Source of the DNA: Citrobacter farmeri
Lineage (GTDB): Bacteria; Pseudomonadota; Gammaproteobacteria; Enterobacterales; Enterobacteriaceae
Assembly (NCBI RefSeq): GCF_019048065.1
Contig: NZ_CP077292.1
Span: 24,903-88,902 of the forward strand
Direction: 5' to 3'
DNA length: 64,000 nt
Shown here in pieces: positions 25,586 to 33,843 of this stretch (position 1 is its first letter; each line of letters opens with the position of its first letter). A program made the position numbers and the translations under genes. The notes under the pieces were generated by a model, which worked only from the letters and a program-made list of their open reading frames with translations, had not been told where the DNA came from and did not search any database.

Positions 25586-25690
25586 TTAACGGAATTGCCG
25601 TTCCAGACAGCGTTCCTGGCATTTCCTTTCACCGAATTCCTGCCGTTCTCTTTCATCGTAAAGGTGCCAGCGGCCATTGTAGTACGGCAT
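25586..25690 (-). CDS. Short open frame coupled to the SOS-box gene
   Basis: This 34-codon frame starts MPYYNGRWHLYDERERQEF, with GGAGGA six bases ahead of the ATG. That ribosome binding site lies in the last codons of the upstream gene, whose stop overlaps this start region. The product is highly charged with two Cys. It is too short to assign; the strong ribosome binding site is the reason for listing it. Confidence 0.4.
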   Translation of the reverse strand: MPYYNGRWHLYDERERQEFGERKCQERCLERQFR

Positions 25691-25691
25691 A

Positions 25692-26222
25692 TCAGTCCTC
25701 CCCGGCGTCCTGCCGGCGGTTCTCTTCCCCGCTCTTCAGTGGCCAGCGGATGCGGTGCATCTGCAGTTCGTCCGCCCTGCCTTGCTCCGGCGTGTGGCTT
25801 TCATTGATCTGCATGCGGATCATTATGCCCGCATCGTGGCAGGCCTGGAGCCACTGCGCCACCTGCAGGGGATCGCCGGCTAGACGGGTGACGTGACCAG
25901 TCCCGCGCCACAGTTGCAGACAGGTGGTGCCGTCAAGGCGGACCACGTAATCGCCCTGGCACGCCAGGTGCCAGGTGCCGTCCAGCTGCACCTGGCTGTC
26001 GCCGGCCGGAGTGTCAGCGTTATTCACAGCCCTGACCGGGAACAGGGGAAGCACCCGGACTTCCGTTGCCCGCCGTTCCGCGAGGATGCGTGCCTGTTCA
26101 GCGGCCAGGAGCGGGGCAGCCAGTTTACGCCACTGTTATTCCCACCCTGTTCATTCATATTGGCCCCGGTTCCGCCCATAGACTCACCGGCTGTGGGTCC
26201 ATATCCACCAAGTTCTTTAGAC
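25692..26222 (-). pseudogene. SOS-box gene with colicin-like Gly-rich start, frameshifted
   Basis: The first frame starts at ATG 26222 as [18 protein letters not shown] and is rich in Gly/Asn. Near 26118, in a CCCC run, the coding signal passes to another frame ([17 protein letters not shown], then [39 protein letters not shown]) and runs to 25692. One base indel would restore about 176 residues. The Gly-rich start recalls the translocation segment of nuclease colicins, and a LexA box lies upstream, which fits a bacteriocin-type gene. The C-terminal part matches no toxin domain I know. It may be a shortened bacteriocin relic or another SOS gene. Confidence 0.5.
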
Positions 26223-26282
26223 ATAAAACATTCCTCTTTGACTGTTTAAACAATAGGTTAAAGATAACCACACATGAAAATA

Positions 26283-26298
26283 CTGTATATACATACAG
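26283..26298 (-). promoter_or_regulatory. LexA (SOS) box
   Basis: CTGTATATACATACAG matches the LexA consensus CTGT-N8-ACAG, with an AT-alternating centre and a preceding TA. It stands about 60 bases before the ATG of the minus-strand gene at 26222, a normal distance for SOS promoters. Confidence 0.8.
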
Positions 26299-26830
26299 CA
26301 AAAACTACACCGCCCCGTATCACATGTCAATATTGTGGATTTACGTTTTGTGAAAACGATCAAAAGGCCCGCAGGATCAGCAGGCAGACCTCATATACCT
26401 GAAACTGGATGGCCTGAAGCAGAAAAAGGGACTGCGCCCACAGGCAGAAAGCATGCAAACAATGGTCTGGCCTCTCCTGAAGAACGCAGACTGCAGCCAG
26501 AAACCATTTCGACGATTTGTCCTGATGGCAACCAGAGCAGGCAGTAAAAGCCCGATAATGGATACTGTTACGACCGCTATCTGTCTGAACCAGCGCCTCA
26601 GCAAAACAGTTTGCGTCCGGTGAAAGGCTGTGTGGTTTGTTCACTTTAATATCTTCCGCTGTGGTATTTTTCGGATCTGACAGCGAAATGAGAAATCGGC
26701 ATGCAAAGTCAAAACAAGAATAGTGATGCAAAATATAGTAATTGCATCACAGAGTGGTTGTAAAAATTCCTACATCCATTATGCTTTAAAAAGCAGTTGT
26801 GTGATTCGTAATTACAGACGGACATCAAAT
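26299..26830. other. Region without confident gene
   Basis: Overlapping frames on both strands (for example 26377-26604 minus with one possible membrane segment, and 26335-26547 plus) are mutually exclusive, and neither has a good start signal or a recognisable domain. I assign none. Confidence 0.4.
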
Positions 26831-27412
26831 ATGACATATCAAGAGCAAGAACCTGATGTTAACAAAACAGCCACACTTACCATTCGTAACATCCCTCTTG
26901 ATGTGGATAAAATGATTACGAAGCAGGCAAGCATTGCTGGAAAATCAAAAAGTGATTTCCTCAAAGAGTTTTTGACGCAGGAGTTTCAGGATCTGATAAA
27001 GAACTTCTGCCGGACAAGTCCGCTTGTCAGCCTGATGGATGAGGAACTTGGTAAGCAGTTCGGCGTAAAAGTCGCCGAACACTGGTTTGAAAACGATATG
27101 ATCACCGGTATTAACCTTAAGTATAAGGCGCTACTGAAACTGGTCACCCATGATGATTTGCAGCAGATCATGATGAGGAACATGCCGTATCTTCAGCTGC
27201 GTGCCAGCCAGGTGCTGCACAGGCAGTTTGCTTATATTCCCCGTGGCTTATCCCTGACCTTTTCGCTTTTTAATGAAATTGCCAGTCGTGATGCGAAAAT
27301 GATTGCTCGGGTATTCAATGAAATTTTTTATCTGGCCGGTGCTGAGAAGTTTTACAGTGACATTAATGCCATTCGCGCGGAGATGAAATTAGCCCCCGTG
27401 GACAGACTCTGA
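26831..27412 (+). CDS. Hypothetical protein with N-terminal ribbon-helix-helix-like segment
   Basis: The product has 193 residues from ATG 26831; earlier in-frame codons to 26723 look non-native. Residues 12-50 (KTATLTIRNIPLDVDKMITKQASIAGKSKSDFLKEFL) fit a ribbon-helix-helix DNA-binding fold: a strand with alternating Thr/Leu/Ile, then two helices. The rest is helical and unrecognised. A terminator-like hairpin follows. It could be a plasmid regulator or partition-type DNA-binding protein. It lies between the ccd region and the Abi-like gene. Confidence 0.55.
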   Translation: MTYQEQEPDVNKTATLTIRNIPLDVDKMITKQASIAGKSKSDFLKEFLTQEFQDLIKNFCRTSPLVSLMDEELGKQFGVKVAEHWFENDMITGINLKYKALLKLVTHDDLQQIMMRNMPYLQLRASQVLHRQFAYIPRGLSLTFSLFNEIASRDAKMIARVFNEIFYLAGAEKFYSDINAIRAEMKLAPVDRL

Positions 27413-27418
27413 AACGAG

Positions 27419-27444
27419 AAAAGCCACCCCGAAGGATGGCTTTT
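27419..27444 (+). terminator. Rho-independent terminator-like hairpin
   Basis: AAAAGCCACCC, a CGAA loop and GGATGGCTTTT form a stem with one mismatch, with A and T runs on its outer ends so it could work in both directions. It lies 7 bases after the stop of the preceding gene. Confidence 0.7.
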
Positions 27445-27564
27445 CCGAACTACTATTGTCGCGTGAGACCTCTTAAAGAGGCGACTCCGCCTTGATGGGG
27501 CTATTACGCCACAAACTGATGATATCGTCAATAGCACCTTATTAATTGTGACAGGAAAGAAATC

Positions 27565-28596
27565 ATGGGACCGGAAAAATTTATTTCTGTCGAACGGCTG
27601 GATATTTATAAAAAACACCTGAAAGTAGAACCTCATCAGGTCATGTCTGCATATCACTGGAATAAAGCGCTCGCCGGAGCCATGCTTCCTGCTCTGCAGT
27701 GTCTTGAAGTCACCCTGCGAAACGCACTGGATCAGGCTATCCGCTCAGTCCCCCCACCTGGTGCAACAGGACTCTGGCTGACGGACCATAACTGGATTTT
27801 CAGCCTGCCTCGTTACATGGGGAAGAAAGCCTTTCCGAAGCTCTCTGTAAGATTCAAAATGGCCAGAAAACCTGGACAGCCCCGGGATCCACAAGGGATT
27901 TTACTGGACCAGTACGGTAACCGGGTTGTAGCCCGTAAAGTGCGGGAAGAAAACCTTGTTGAACAGGCGAGAGACGCCATTGTCAATGAAGGTAAAATCA
28001 TCACCCCGGCCCGCGTGATTGCCGCAATGAGCTTTGGTTTCTGGACGACCTTACTGAGTACGAAATATGAAGATAACAGCAGTAAGTCGCTGCTGTGGCC
28101 CAATCTTAATACAGTGGTGTTTCCGCATCTTCCCGTCGGTCATGGTATGCAAGACGTCCGTCACGCCTTTAACCGGATCCGTTCCCTGCGCAACCGTTTA
28201 TCACACCATGAAGCACTCTGGAAATTTCATTACGATGATCCGGCTACAGGGTTGCCTGATTATGGCAACCCTGTTTATGGTGCTCACGCCAGCAGCAGTC
28301 TGCTAAGAAAACATTACGATGACATCCTGGACATGATTGGCTGGATGAGTCCTGACCGTAAAACCACTTTCCTGAGTCATTCCGCAAACCTGCGATTTTA
28401 TGCCCTGTGCTCGGTGGACGGGCTGAACAGTTATATTTCGCCGGAAAAAATCAAGTCGCAGATAAAGGTTACACGTGGCGGTAAAGGCATCAGCAGATTA
28501 ATTAAAGTCCTCGAGAAAAATGAGTTCATCCGGATAGTGAAGAAAGGTCAGACAGTACTCACCATTGGTACTGACAATTCTGTCCTGATTAACTGA
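27565..28596 (+). CDS. Abi-family (HEPN) putative abortive-infection protein
   Basis: The 343-residue soluble protein starts with ISVERLDIYKKHL and AYHWNKALAGAMLPALQCLEVTLRNAL, a pattern of Abi_2/AbiD/F-like proteins. The motif IRSLRNRLSHHEALW at about residues 210-225 contains RNxxxH, the HEPN ribonuclease signature (Arg then His after four to six residues). Such proteins stop phage spread by cutting RNA. A C-terminal part (RGGKGISRLIKVLEKNEFIRIVKKG) looks like an added winged-helix or basic domain. It is alone on its strand and no antitoxin is evident, which suggests control at the protein level. The role in defence is inferred from family. Confidence 0.72.
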   Translation: MGPEKFISVERLDIYKKHLKVEPHQVMSAYHWNKALAGAMLPALQCLEVTLRNALDQAIRSVPPPGATGLWLTDHNWIFSLPRYMGKKAFPKLSVRFKMARKPGQPRDPQGILLDQYGNRVVARKVREENLVEQARDAIVNEGKIITPARVIAAMSFGFWTTLLSTKYEDNSSKSLLWPNLNTVVFPHLPVGHGMQDVRHAFNRIRSLRNRLSHHEALWKFHYDDPATGLPDYGNPVYGAHASSSLLRKHYDDILDMIGWMSPDRKTTFLSHSANLRFYALCSVDGLNSYISPEKIKSQIKVTRGGKGISRLIKVLEKNEFIRIVKKGQTVLTIGTDNSVLIN

Positions 28597-28634
28597 CATC
28601 CTCCCCGCGCCGAAGGTCGGGGCTTTACGGCGCA
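28593..28634 (+). repeat. IS200/IS605-end-like palindrome, copy F
   Basis: TGACATCCTCCCCGCGCCGA, then AGGTCGGGG and CTTTACGGCGC. Its left part is like copy E and its right part like copies A, C and G. It directly follows the stop of the Abi-like gene and could act as its terminator. Confidence 0.65.
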
Positions 28635-29616
28635 TTGGGTAATCACGGAATTTTGTTGGTCACGCCGGAAGCATTATCCGGCCTGGAGAAACAGGACATC
28701 AGGTTCCGGGGAGTACTGAATCAGCCAGCCACAGGATGCGAACAGCTCGCCCACATTTCCCGCAATTCTGGCAGGAACGGGGGGCAGTCTGTTTCCCGTC
28801 ATCAGAGAACGTCATTTCAAGTGCGGACTTAGGGATGTACACGGCGCAGATACCTGGAAATCATCACTGTAGTGTGACGATAAGCAGCGAAAATGAACAG
28901 GACAATGCGCGTAAGCGCATGTAAGGCGGCACTCTGTAGTTCCATGCGACACTGGAGTACAACCGCCGAAGCCCGGCGTAGCCGGTTACTGGTTTGACAG
29001 GTTCTGCCTATCCAACCCCCCATCCTGAAAAGCCATAACCCGCATCTAAACGGCTCAGGAGTTTCTGTGCGCTATCGGAGTGGTCACGACAAGGCGAAGC
29101 CGCAGTCGGGGCGTATCTCCGCGTTAGCGGGCCGTAAGGGCCGCTTACGGGCGTGTTACTTAAATACCCCAGCCAAAATTACTCACAGCCACTCAAAAGT
29201 TTAGTTACATCATCCAGTATTAAAAGCGATGTTGTTCCGGCCCTTCGGGCCGGGGCGGCCTCGCTTTTCAGTGCCGGGAGGGGCTGGGTGCCGGATTTTT
29301 GCTCGGGTTTCTTTGGTTAAAACTCTGGATGTTGTAACTATGTGCATGGTTGAGGCCCGGCGCAGAGCGACGGGAGGTGCTTCTGGTGTTTCCGGACCGG
29401 CGCGGACGTGTGTCCGCTGCAAGGGCGGTCATTCTCTTAAGCCTGTCCACAGGGCAGGCGATGAATAGGTTATATCTTTATAAGAGAGAAAGATTATGTA
29501 TTTAAAAGAAGTACAGAGCAGGTTTTTAAAGGAAACCACGCACTTTGAAATCAGGTCGCCTGGCGCTTTGTCAGTATATCGGTTGTAACTTTATGGAAAG
29601 GTCCCTTGCAGTTATT
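28635..29616. other. Region between Abi-like gene and IncFII origin
   Basis: No confident gene lies in about 980 bases. Frames such as 29210-29422 (minus, Arg-rich) may be a remnant of the repA4/tir-type reading frame often found downstream of the IncFII origin, but I cannot confirm this. A GC-rich hairpin CCGGCCCTTCGGGCCGG lies near 29238. Confidence 0.35.
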
Positions 29617-29797
29617 TGTGGGTAAGTAAATTCAGCGACCGGAAATGGCTCCGCCGGGAACATTTCAGGCCGTTCAGTCAACCGGATGAGATAAATCCTG
29701 GCGTTGAGAGCGCCCGCTCCGCGCAGAAAACAGACAGTGGCAGGCTACAGATGTGCAGAATCCTCCGGCGTCAGCCGGATTTTTATAATCAGGTGGG
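29617..29797 (-). other. IncFII oriR region with DnaA-like box
   Basis: Downstream of repA on the minus strand, TTACCCACA at 29617-29625 matches the DnaA box at 8 of 9 bases. In IncFII plasmids the origin lies within about 200 bases after repA and carries a DnaA box, so this is the likely oriR. The exact limits cannot be read. Confidence 0.5.
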
Positions 29798-30661
29798 TTA
29801 TATGGGGACTGTGGCCAGTCGCGTGTAATTGTTGCCCCGCGACATCAGCATGCGCTCTTTCACGCGCCGCTGCAGCTCCCGTTTCATGGCATCCAGACCG
29901 CCGGTAAAACGTCCGGACGCGTATTCCCACGTCAGCTGCTGTTTCACCAGTGTCTCTATGTCCTTACGGGTTCTGTCCGCATCACGCCGGGCACGGGCGC
30001 GTTTCAGACCATGCTGTTTACGTTCGGACTGGTAGCTGCGGAAGCGTTCGCGCACAAAGCGCCATGCTTTCGCTATCAGTTCGTCCATCTCCAGCGGCTT
30101 CAGGTTCTGCTTCTGACGCAGCTTATTTTCCCATTCGACGCGGCTGCGGCGGGCGGCCACCACCGCTACGTCAGAGACGTCAAGCGCGGAGAACAGTGCC
30201 GGCGTGAAAGTGATGTCGGTCGGGATATTACAGCCAATCTGCGGGTCATATTCCGTCTGGTAGGTAATCAGCCCCAGCTCCGACATAAACTTCAGCGCCC
30301 GGGTGGCACGGGTGATGGACAGATTGCCGTTTTTCGACTCTGTGGCTAGCCCGCATTCAATAGCCAGGTTGGTTATAGAACGCTGGACACGATTGGCCAG
30401 CGGGTCGTAGTGGAAGCACAGTCCCTGAAGCAGCGCATCGATGGCACGACGGCGCAACAATGGCGGCATCCGATGACGCTTACCGAGCGAGCGTACGAAC
30501 GCCACATGGACGGAAAAGTCAAAACGGGACGTAAAGCCTTCGGCTTTCGCCATCAGCTTACGACAGAACGGCAGGGTCTTTTTCCCCTCACGCGGCGTGA
30601 AGGCCGGGTTCGGGTTTTTGACCTGACGATAATGGGTGAACAGATTCCGGGCGTCAGCCAC
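29798..30661 (-). CDS. repA: IncFII replication initiator RepA
   Basis: The product has 287 residues from GTG 30661. The central and C-terminal parts match R1/R100 RepA closely ([72 protein letters not shown]). The start differs ([18 protein letters not shown]), so it is not the classical R1 subtype. The GTG overlaps the stop of the tap leader peptide, which fixes the start and implies translational coupling. RepA acts in cis at the origin just downstream. CopA antisense RNA and CopB limit its synthesis. Confidence 0.95.
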   Translation of the reverse strand: MADARNLFTHYRQVKNPNPAFTPREGKKTLPFCRKLMAKAEGFTSRFDFSVHVAFVRSLGKRHRMPPLLRRRAIDALLQGLCFHYDPLANRVQRSITNLAIECGLATESKNGNLSITRATRALKFMSELGLITYQTEYDPQIGCNIPTDITFTPALFSALDVSDVAVVAARRSRVEWENKLRQKQNLKPLEMDELIAKAWRFVRERFRSYQSERKQHGLKRARARRDADRTRKDIETLVKQQLTWEYASGRFTGGLDAMKRELQRRVKERMLMSRGNNYTRLATVPI

Positions 30662-30731
30662 TTCTTCCTGCACATACAATGCACGGAAGGAGTAAATGGC
30701 GCAGAAACAAGTATTGAACTTTTCTGAGCAT
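30654..30731 (-). CDS. tap: RepA leader peptide Tap
   Basis: This 25-residue frame ([20 protein letters not shown] and five more) starts at 30731 and ends in GGC TGA, which overlaps the repA GTG. Leader peptides of this size and Leu-rich type couple repA translation in IncFII plasmids; CopA binding blocks tap translation and thereby repA. Confidence 0.85.
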   Translation of the reverse strand: MLRKVQYLFLRHLLLPCIVCAGRSG

Positions 30732-30748
30732 AAAACTATACTCCCTGC

Positions 30749-30837
30749 ATAGCCTGATTGATGGCTATACAGTTTTAGTGGACCCCGGTAATCTTCTACG
30801 TCGCCAAACAGAAGAGATTATCGGGGTTTTTGCTTTT
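30749..30837 (+). ncRNA. copA: CopA antisense RNA
   Basis: On the plus strand, opposite the repA leader, AGCCTGATTGATGGCT gives a first hairpin. A long stem CCCCGGTAATCTTCT / AGAAGAGATTATCGGGG follows, with loop CGTCGCCAAAC and then TTTTTGCTTTT, the terminator. Order, loop and terminator agree with R1 CopA (about 90 nt). It pairs with the repA leader and shuts off tap and repA translation. The loop sets incompatibility. The 5' end is estimated. Confidence 0.88.
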
Positions 30838-30961
30838 CTGGTCCCGGGTAAACACCTCAGCAGAACCAGTTCCCTGCCACCTTGCGGTGTGGCCAGCCAA
30901 AATTCTTTAAACGATCAGTAATCTAGCATCGAAAAATGAAACACTCAAGAAAGTAAGCCCA

Positions 30962-31219
30962 TTAGCCTAATTTTCTTTTCTGCGCTTCACGCTCGATAAG
31001 GGTAGTCAATACTTCAGCTTGAGTTAGCCCATCCTGCTCACACATACTCAAAAGGTATCCTTTAAGTTGTGGGTCAAGAAAAACTTTAACCTCTTTGAGC
31101 AATGCTCTCTTACGAGCGACTGACTGCCTTTGCTTTTCTGCATCAGTAAGAGGATTACCTTTTCTATACTGACGCTTTTCTTTCGATGAGGAAGTTACTG
31201 CATTTCCGGGCTGCGACAT
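30962..31219 (-). CDS. copB: CopB (RepA2) transcriptional repressor of repA
   Basis: The 85-residue product from ATG 31219 (GGAGG in front) matches CopB: MSQPGNAVTSSSKEKRQYRK, GNPLTDAEKQRQSVARKRA, EVKVFLDPQLKGYLLSMC, DGLTQAEVLTTLI. The second part fits a ribbon-helix-helix fold. It represses the main repA promoter, located between copB and copA. Transcription from copB also reads into repA. Confidence 0.95.
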   Translation of the reverse strand: MSQPGNAVTSSSKEKRQYRKGNPLTDAEKQRQSVARKRALLKEVKVFLDPQLKGYLLSMCEQDGLTQAEVLTTLIEREAQKRKLG

Positions 31220-31349
31220 CTCTGCCTCCTCAAGGATCAAATAAGGATCTTTGCAGAGAATACTACAGATTCAGGAAATCAGCGACTTACTTTATAAACG
31301 TAACCCGCGTTGGCGCACGGTTTACGTCTGAGGATCATGAATTACGGCG

Positions 31350-31913
31350 TCAGTACATCTGTTTCCAGTCCGTTCCCTGCACCCAGCGGGATGTCCAGTG
31401 GTTCAGGTACTTCTGTGCGGTAACCGGGTCGTCCCACACCACAAGCACGTTCTCCGAATTCGAACGGTCTGCTGCACGGCTGAAGTTGAAAGATCCCACT
31501 TCGGTGTGACGACCGTCACTGACGATCACTTTGTCGTGCAGAATTTTGTAAGCACTGACGGTACGAAGCGGAATGCCAGCACCAGCCAGCAGATTCATTG
31601 CCGCCCTGCTGGCGTTGTTGTTTTTTCCGGTATTGGCTTTCCAGTCCAGCACCACTCTCACATCAACACCACGACGTTTTGCGCTAACAAGGGCTCTGAC
31701 CACCTCAGGAGAGGTGAAGGAATAGCCCATAAGGCGGATTTCCTGCTGCGCTGTATCAATTGTCTTAAGAACCAGTCGCAGAGCCGTACCCTCCGGAGAA
31801 AAACCTGTCTCAATGGTGGCGGCGTAAGTGATGGGAACTGGTGAACACATTGCCAGGCCGAGCAGACCGGGCAGAAGCCATCGACGCATATGTATTTTGT
31901 GAATAATTTGCAT
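31350..31913 (-). CDS. nuc: Secreted PLD-family endonuclease (Nuc-like)
   Basis: The product has 187 residues from ATG 31913 (AAGGAAA before it). A signal peptide ends near AYAA. The single HKD motif ILHDKVIVSDGRHTEVGSFNFS (His, Lys, Asp, then the Asn/Ser tail) defines the phospholipase D nuclease family; Nuc of pKM101 is the model and acts as a dimer in the periplasm. It lies between copB and the transfer region on IncF plasmids. It probably degrades DNA in the periplasm; its benefit to the plasmid is unclear. Confidence 0.9.
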   Translation of the reverse strand: MQIIHKIHMRRWLLPGLLGLAMCSPVPITYAATIETGFSPEGTALRLVLKTIDTAQQEIRLMGYSFTSPEVVRALVSAKRRGVDVRVVLDWKANTGKNNNASRAAMNLLAGAGIPLRTVSAYKILHDKVIVSDGRHTEVGSFNFSRAADRSNSENVLVVWDDPVTAQKYLNHWTSRWVQGTDWKQMY

Positions 31914-32021
31914 GGTATTTCCTTCACTGGATTTACTCAGAAACGCCGGGATCGGGGGAAATTTGCTTTTCCCCGATTGCCGGGGTTGGACAACGACGCA
32001 GGGCGGAGGCGTCAGGCTGTT

Positions 32022-32073
32022 TAGCGAAAAACGCCGTAAACCCTCGCCCAATGCGGGCGGGAATATAAGGCGA
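32022..32073 (-). repeat. IS200/IS605-end-like palindrome, copy G
   Basis: The reverse complement reads TTATATTCCCGCCCGCATTG and on to GGGTTTACGGCG plus TTTTTCGCTAAA. It is nearly identical to copy C (12.72 kb). It lies 23 bases downstream of the tnpA remnant, where the right end of an IS200-type element belongs. Confidence 0.75.
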
Positions 32074-32095
32074 AAAGCCCGCAGGGCTTTAAAGA

Positions 32096-32281
32096 TCAGT
32101 CAGGCGTTGACTGACTCTGAATATAGGCTCTGAGCGTTTCAATCGTTGCCCCTCCGGTGCTACAGACAAAGTACGATCTCGACCACAAAATCCCCGTTTT
32201 ACTTTGCATCCGTAAATGTGCGTTTTGCTGGCGCAGCAGGCGCGACGATACTGATTTCAGATTGTTAACCATCACGCTCAC
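32096..32281 (-). pseudogene. TnpA (IS200/IS605 Y1 transposase) C-terminal remnant
   Basis: The frame has VNNLKSVSSRLLRQQNAHL, then LWSRSYFVCSTGGATIETLRAYIQSQ. This is the C-terminal third of Y1 transposases with the catalytic Tyr (RAYIQSQ). The HUH half is missing. Its 5' end runs straight into the 3' end of the small secreted-protein gene at 32265-32507. Confidence 0.8.
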
Positions 32282-32507
32282 CGCCAGTTTTGGCGGGCAG
32301 GCTATTTGTCTTTATCACCTCCGCCAGAATCTGTCGCAAAAGCACGTTAGTCGTGACCTGCTCCGGCACCGCGGGAGGCTCAGCCAGAATCTGTTCAGGT
32401 AGTTTTGAATGGATAAGTACAGGCCCTTTTGACGAAGCAAACGTCGGCCCGCTTAATAACAGGCAACCGGAGATAACCGCATATAAAGCGATTTGCTTAT
32501 TTTTCAA
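32265..32507 (-). CDS. Small exported protein, C-terminus probably altered by IS fragment
   Basis: From the TTG at 32507, with AAAGGA in front, the product has 80 residues. LKNKQIALYAVISGCLLLSG and a cleavage after FAS indicate export. The mature part is unrecognised (LIHSKLPEQILAEPPAVPE, LLRQILAEVIKTNSL). The last residues (AKTGGERDG) are encoded by sequence that appears to belong to the tnpA remnant, so the native end was probably lost. It follows traX at 41 bases. Confidence 0.45.
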   Translation of the reverse strand: MKNKQIALYAVISGCLLLSGPTFASSKGPVLIHSKLPEQILAEPPAVPEQVTTNVLLRQILAEVIKTNSLPAKTGGERDG

Positions 32508-32548
32508 GTGAATTCCTTTTGTTTGATTGAAGCAACAGTAAAGACAGG

Positions 32549-33280
32549 TCAGAGAACACTGACCAAAAAACCAATACACAGCAGATGGAGGGCATACGCT
32601 GGTGCAAACCACCGTCCGACCTGCAGGCGTCGTCCGAGAGCCGGTACCAGCCCGTGCACGCAAAACAGCACAGTCAACGTCAGCAGTACGCCGGAGAGCG
32701 TCATCACATCACCATGCCGGGCATTAAGCAGGGTGACCAGCAACAACCAGACAGCAAACAGGGCTGGCCGCAGTGAGTCCCGGACCTGCCAGATAAGCAG
32801 CGCACTGGCGAGCATCAGCAAACCGGGTATACCGTAACTGGCAGAGTTAAGCGGCAGATACCCCACCAGGGCTGTGAAAGCCGCAACGCCATTAAGCACG
32901 GTCGCTGCCTGCAGGAAGCGGGTCACCTGCATGACAACGGCGAAGGCAAACAGGATATTCAGTTGCCACCACATGAGTCCGGCTTCCCTGAAGGCCAGCC
33001 AGTAACCCGGCTGGGCCAGGAGTGCCGTCAGCCACAGGCGGTTGAGGCTGTACTGACGCAGTGTTTTGCCTGCCAAGTTACAGCCGCTGACCAGCGCAAA
33101 CAGGGGGAATGCACAACGCCCGGCCATGTTCAGTAAGGGCATATCCAGCTGAAAAGCAGTGGCGATGTGGTCCCCCATCATTGCCATAAATGCGGCCATC
33201 CGGATGACATCGCGCTGCAGCGCGGAAAAATTCAGGAGCGGCCTGAAAGGTTGCAGGGCAACAGATTTCCCCGGATTCAT
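32549..33280 (-). CDS. traX: TraX pilin N-acetylase
   Basis: The product has 243 residues from ATG 33280, which overlaps the stop of the preceding gene. It is a polytopic inner-membrane protein with about eight hydrophobic segments. The N-terminal part DVIRMAAFMAMMGDHIATAF and PLFALVSGCNLA matches TraX, which acetylates the N-terminus of the mature F pilin. It ends the tra operon. FinO, which normally follows traX, is not found here. Confidence 0.9.
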   Translation of the reverse strand: MNPGKSVALQPFRPLLNFSALQRDVIRMAAFMAMMGDHIATAFQLDMPLLNMAGRCAFPLFALVSGCNLAGKTLRQYSLNRLWLTALLAQPGYWLAFREAGLMWWQLNILFAFAVVMQVTRFLQAATVLNGVAAFTALVGYLPLNSASYGIPGLLMLASALLIWQVRDSLRPALFAVWLLLVTLLNARHGDVMTLSGVLLTLTVLFCVHGLVPALGRRLQVGRWFAPAYALHLLCIGFLVSVL

Positions 33281-33843
33281 GCTGTAGCCTCCGGTCGTTG
33301 TGCGCAAAGGTGTGCCCTGACGCGCTCCGCCAGCTGTTGCTCATCATCGCCGCGCAGCAACGGGATACCCGCCTGTTTCAGTACCTCTTCCAGCAGCAGG
33401 TCACGCCGCTGACGTTTCGGCGCCTGATGGGAACGGTCGTCCAGCTCCACTGCCGCAATGATTCGCCCGGCGCGGTCCGTGATAACCACATCGCAGTGCC
33501 ACTGCGATACCAGACGAAACAGCTGCCACCATTCCCGGCTGCCAGATTTATGGTCGGGAGCCACTCTGACGATATCAGCCACCCGAACCTGCGGGCACAG
33601 CCGCCACTGGCGGGTATCGGTCCCCCTGTCGAGCCGGCGCAGAAAACGCTGTTCCCGTTCCGTCATCAGCTGACCGGCACTGACGAATGACGGTCGGCGA
33701 CACAGCAACTGTTCAGTTCTGCCCGGCCGAATCCCTTTTTCACGCAGCCTCTGCAAAAGTGGATGTCTGCTCTCACCGGCCTTTTTCAGCAACAGAATAA
33801 ATCCGCATAACAGCGCAACAATAATCAGAAGACCGGTCATCAT
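33277..33843 (-). CDS. DUF2726 domain protein between traI and traX
   Basis: The 188-residue protein has one N-terminal membrane segment (about residues 3-20) and a cytoplasmic DUF2726 domain: WQLFRLVSQWHCDVVITDRAGRIIAAVELDDRSHQ and KQAGIPLLRGDD, with a restriction-endonuclease-like strand pattern (Asp, then VELD). F lacks this gene; several Klebsiella- and Enterobacter-type IncF plasmids appear to have one (from memory). Start and stop overlap both neighbours, so it is translated with the tra operon. It could act on DNA at the membrane during transfer. Confidence 0.75.
   Translation of the reverse strand: MMTGLLIIVALLCGFILLLKKAGESRHPLLQRLREKGIRPGRTEQLLCRRPSFVSAGQLMTEREQRFLRRLDRGTDTRQWRLCPQVRVADIVRVAPDHKSGSREWWQLFRLVSQWHCDVVITDRAGRIIAAVELDDRSHQAPKRQRRDLLLEEVLKQAGIPLLRGDDEQQLAERVRAHLCAQRPEATA

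Noticed and set aside
26335..26731. Competing frames on both strands
   Set aside because: They exclude each other, lack good starts and show no family features.
29210..29468. Arg/Pro-rich frames on both strands near the IncFII origin
   Set aside because: Possible repA4-type relic, but composition is that of GC-rich noncoding DNA and I could not confirm a match.
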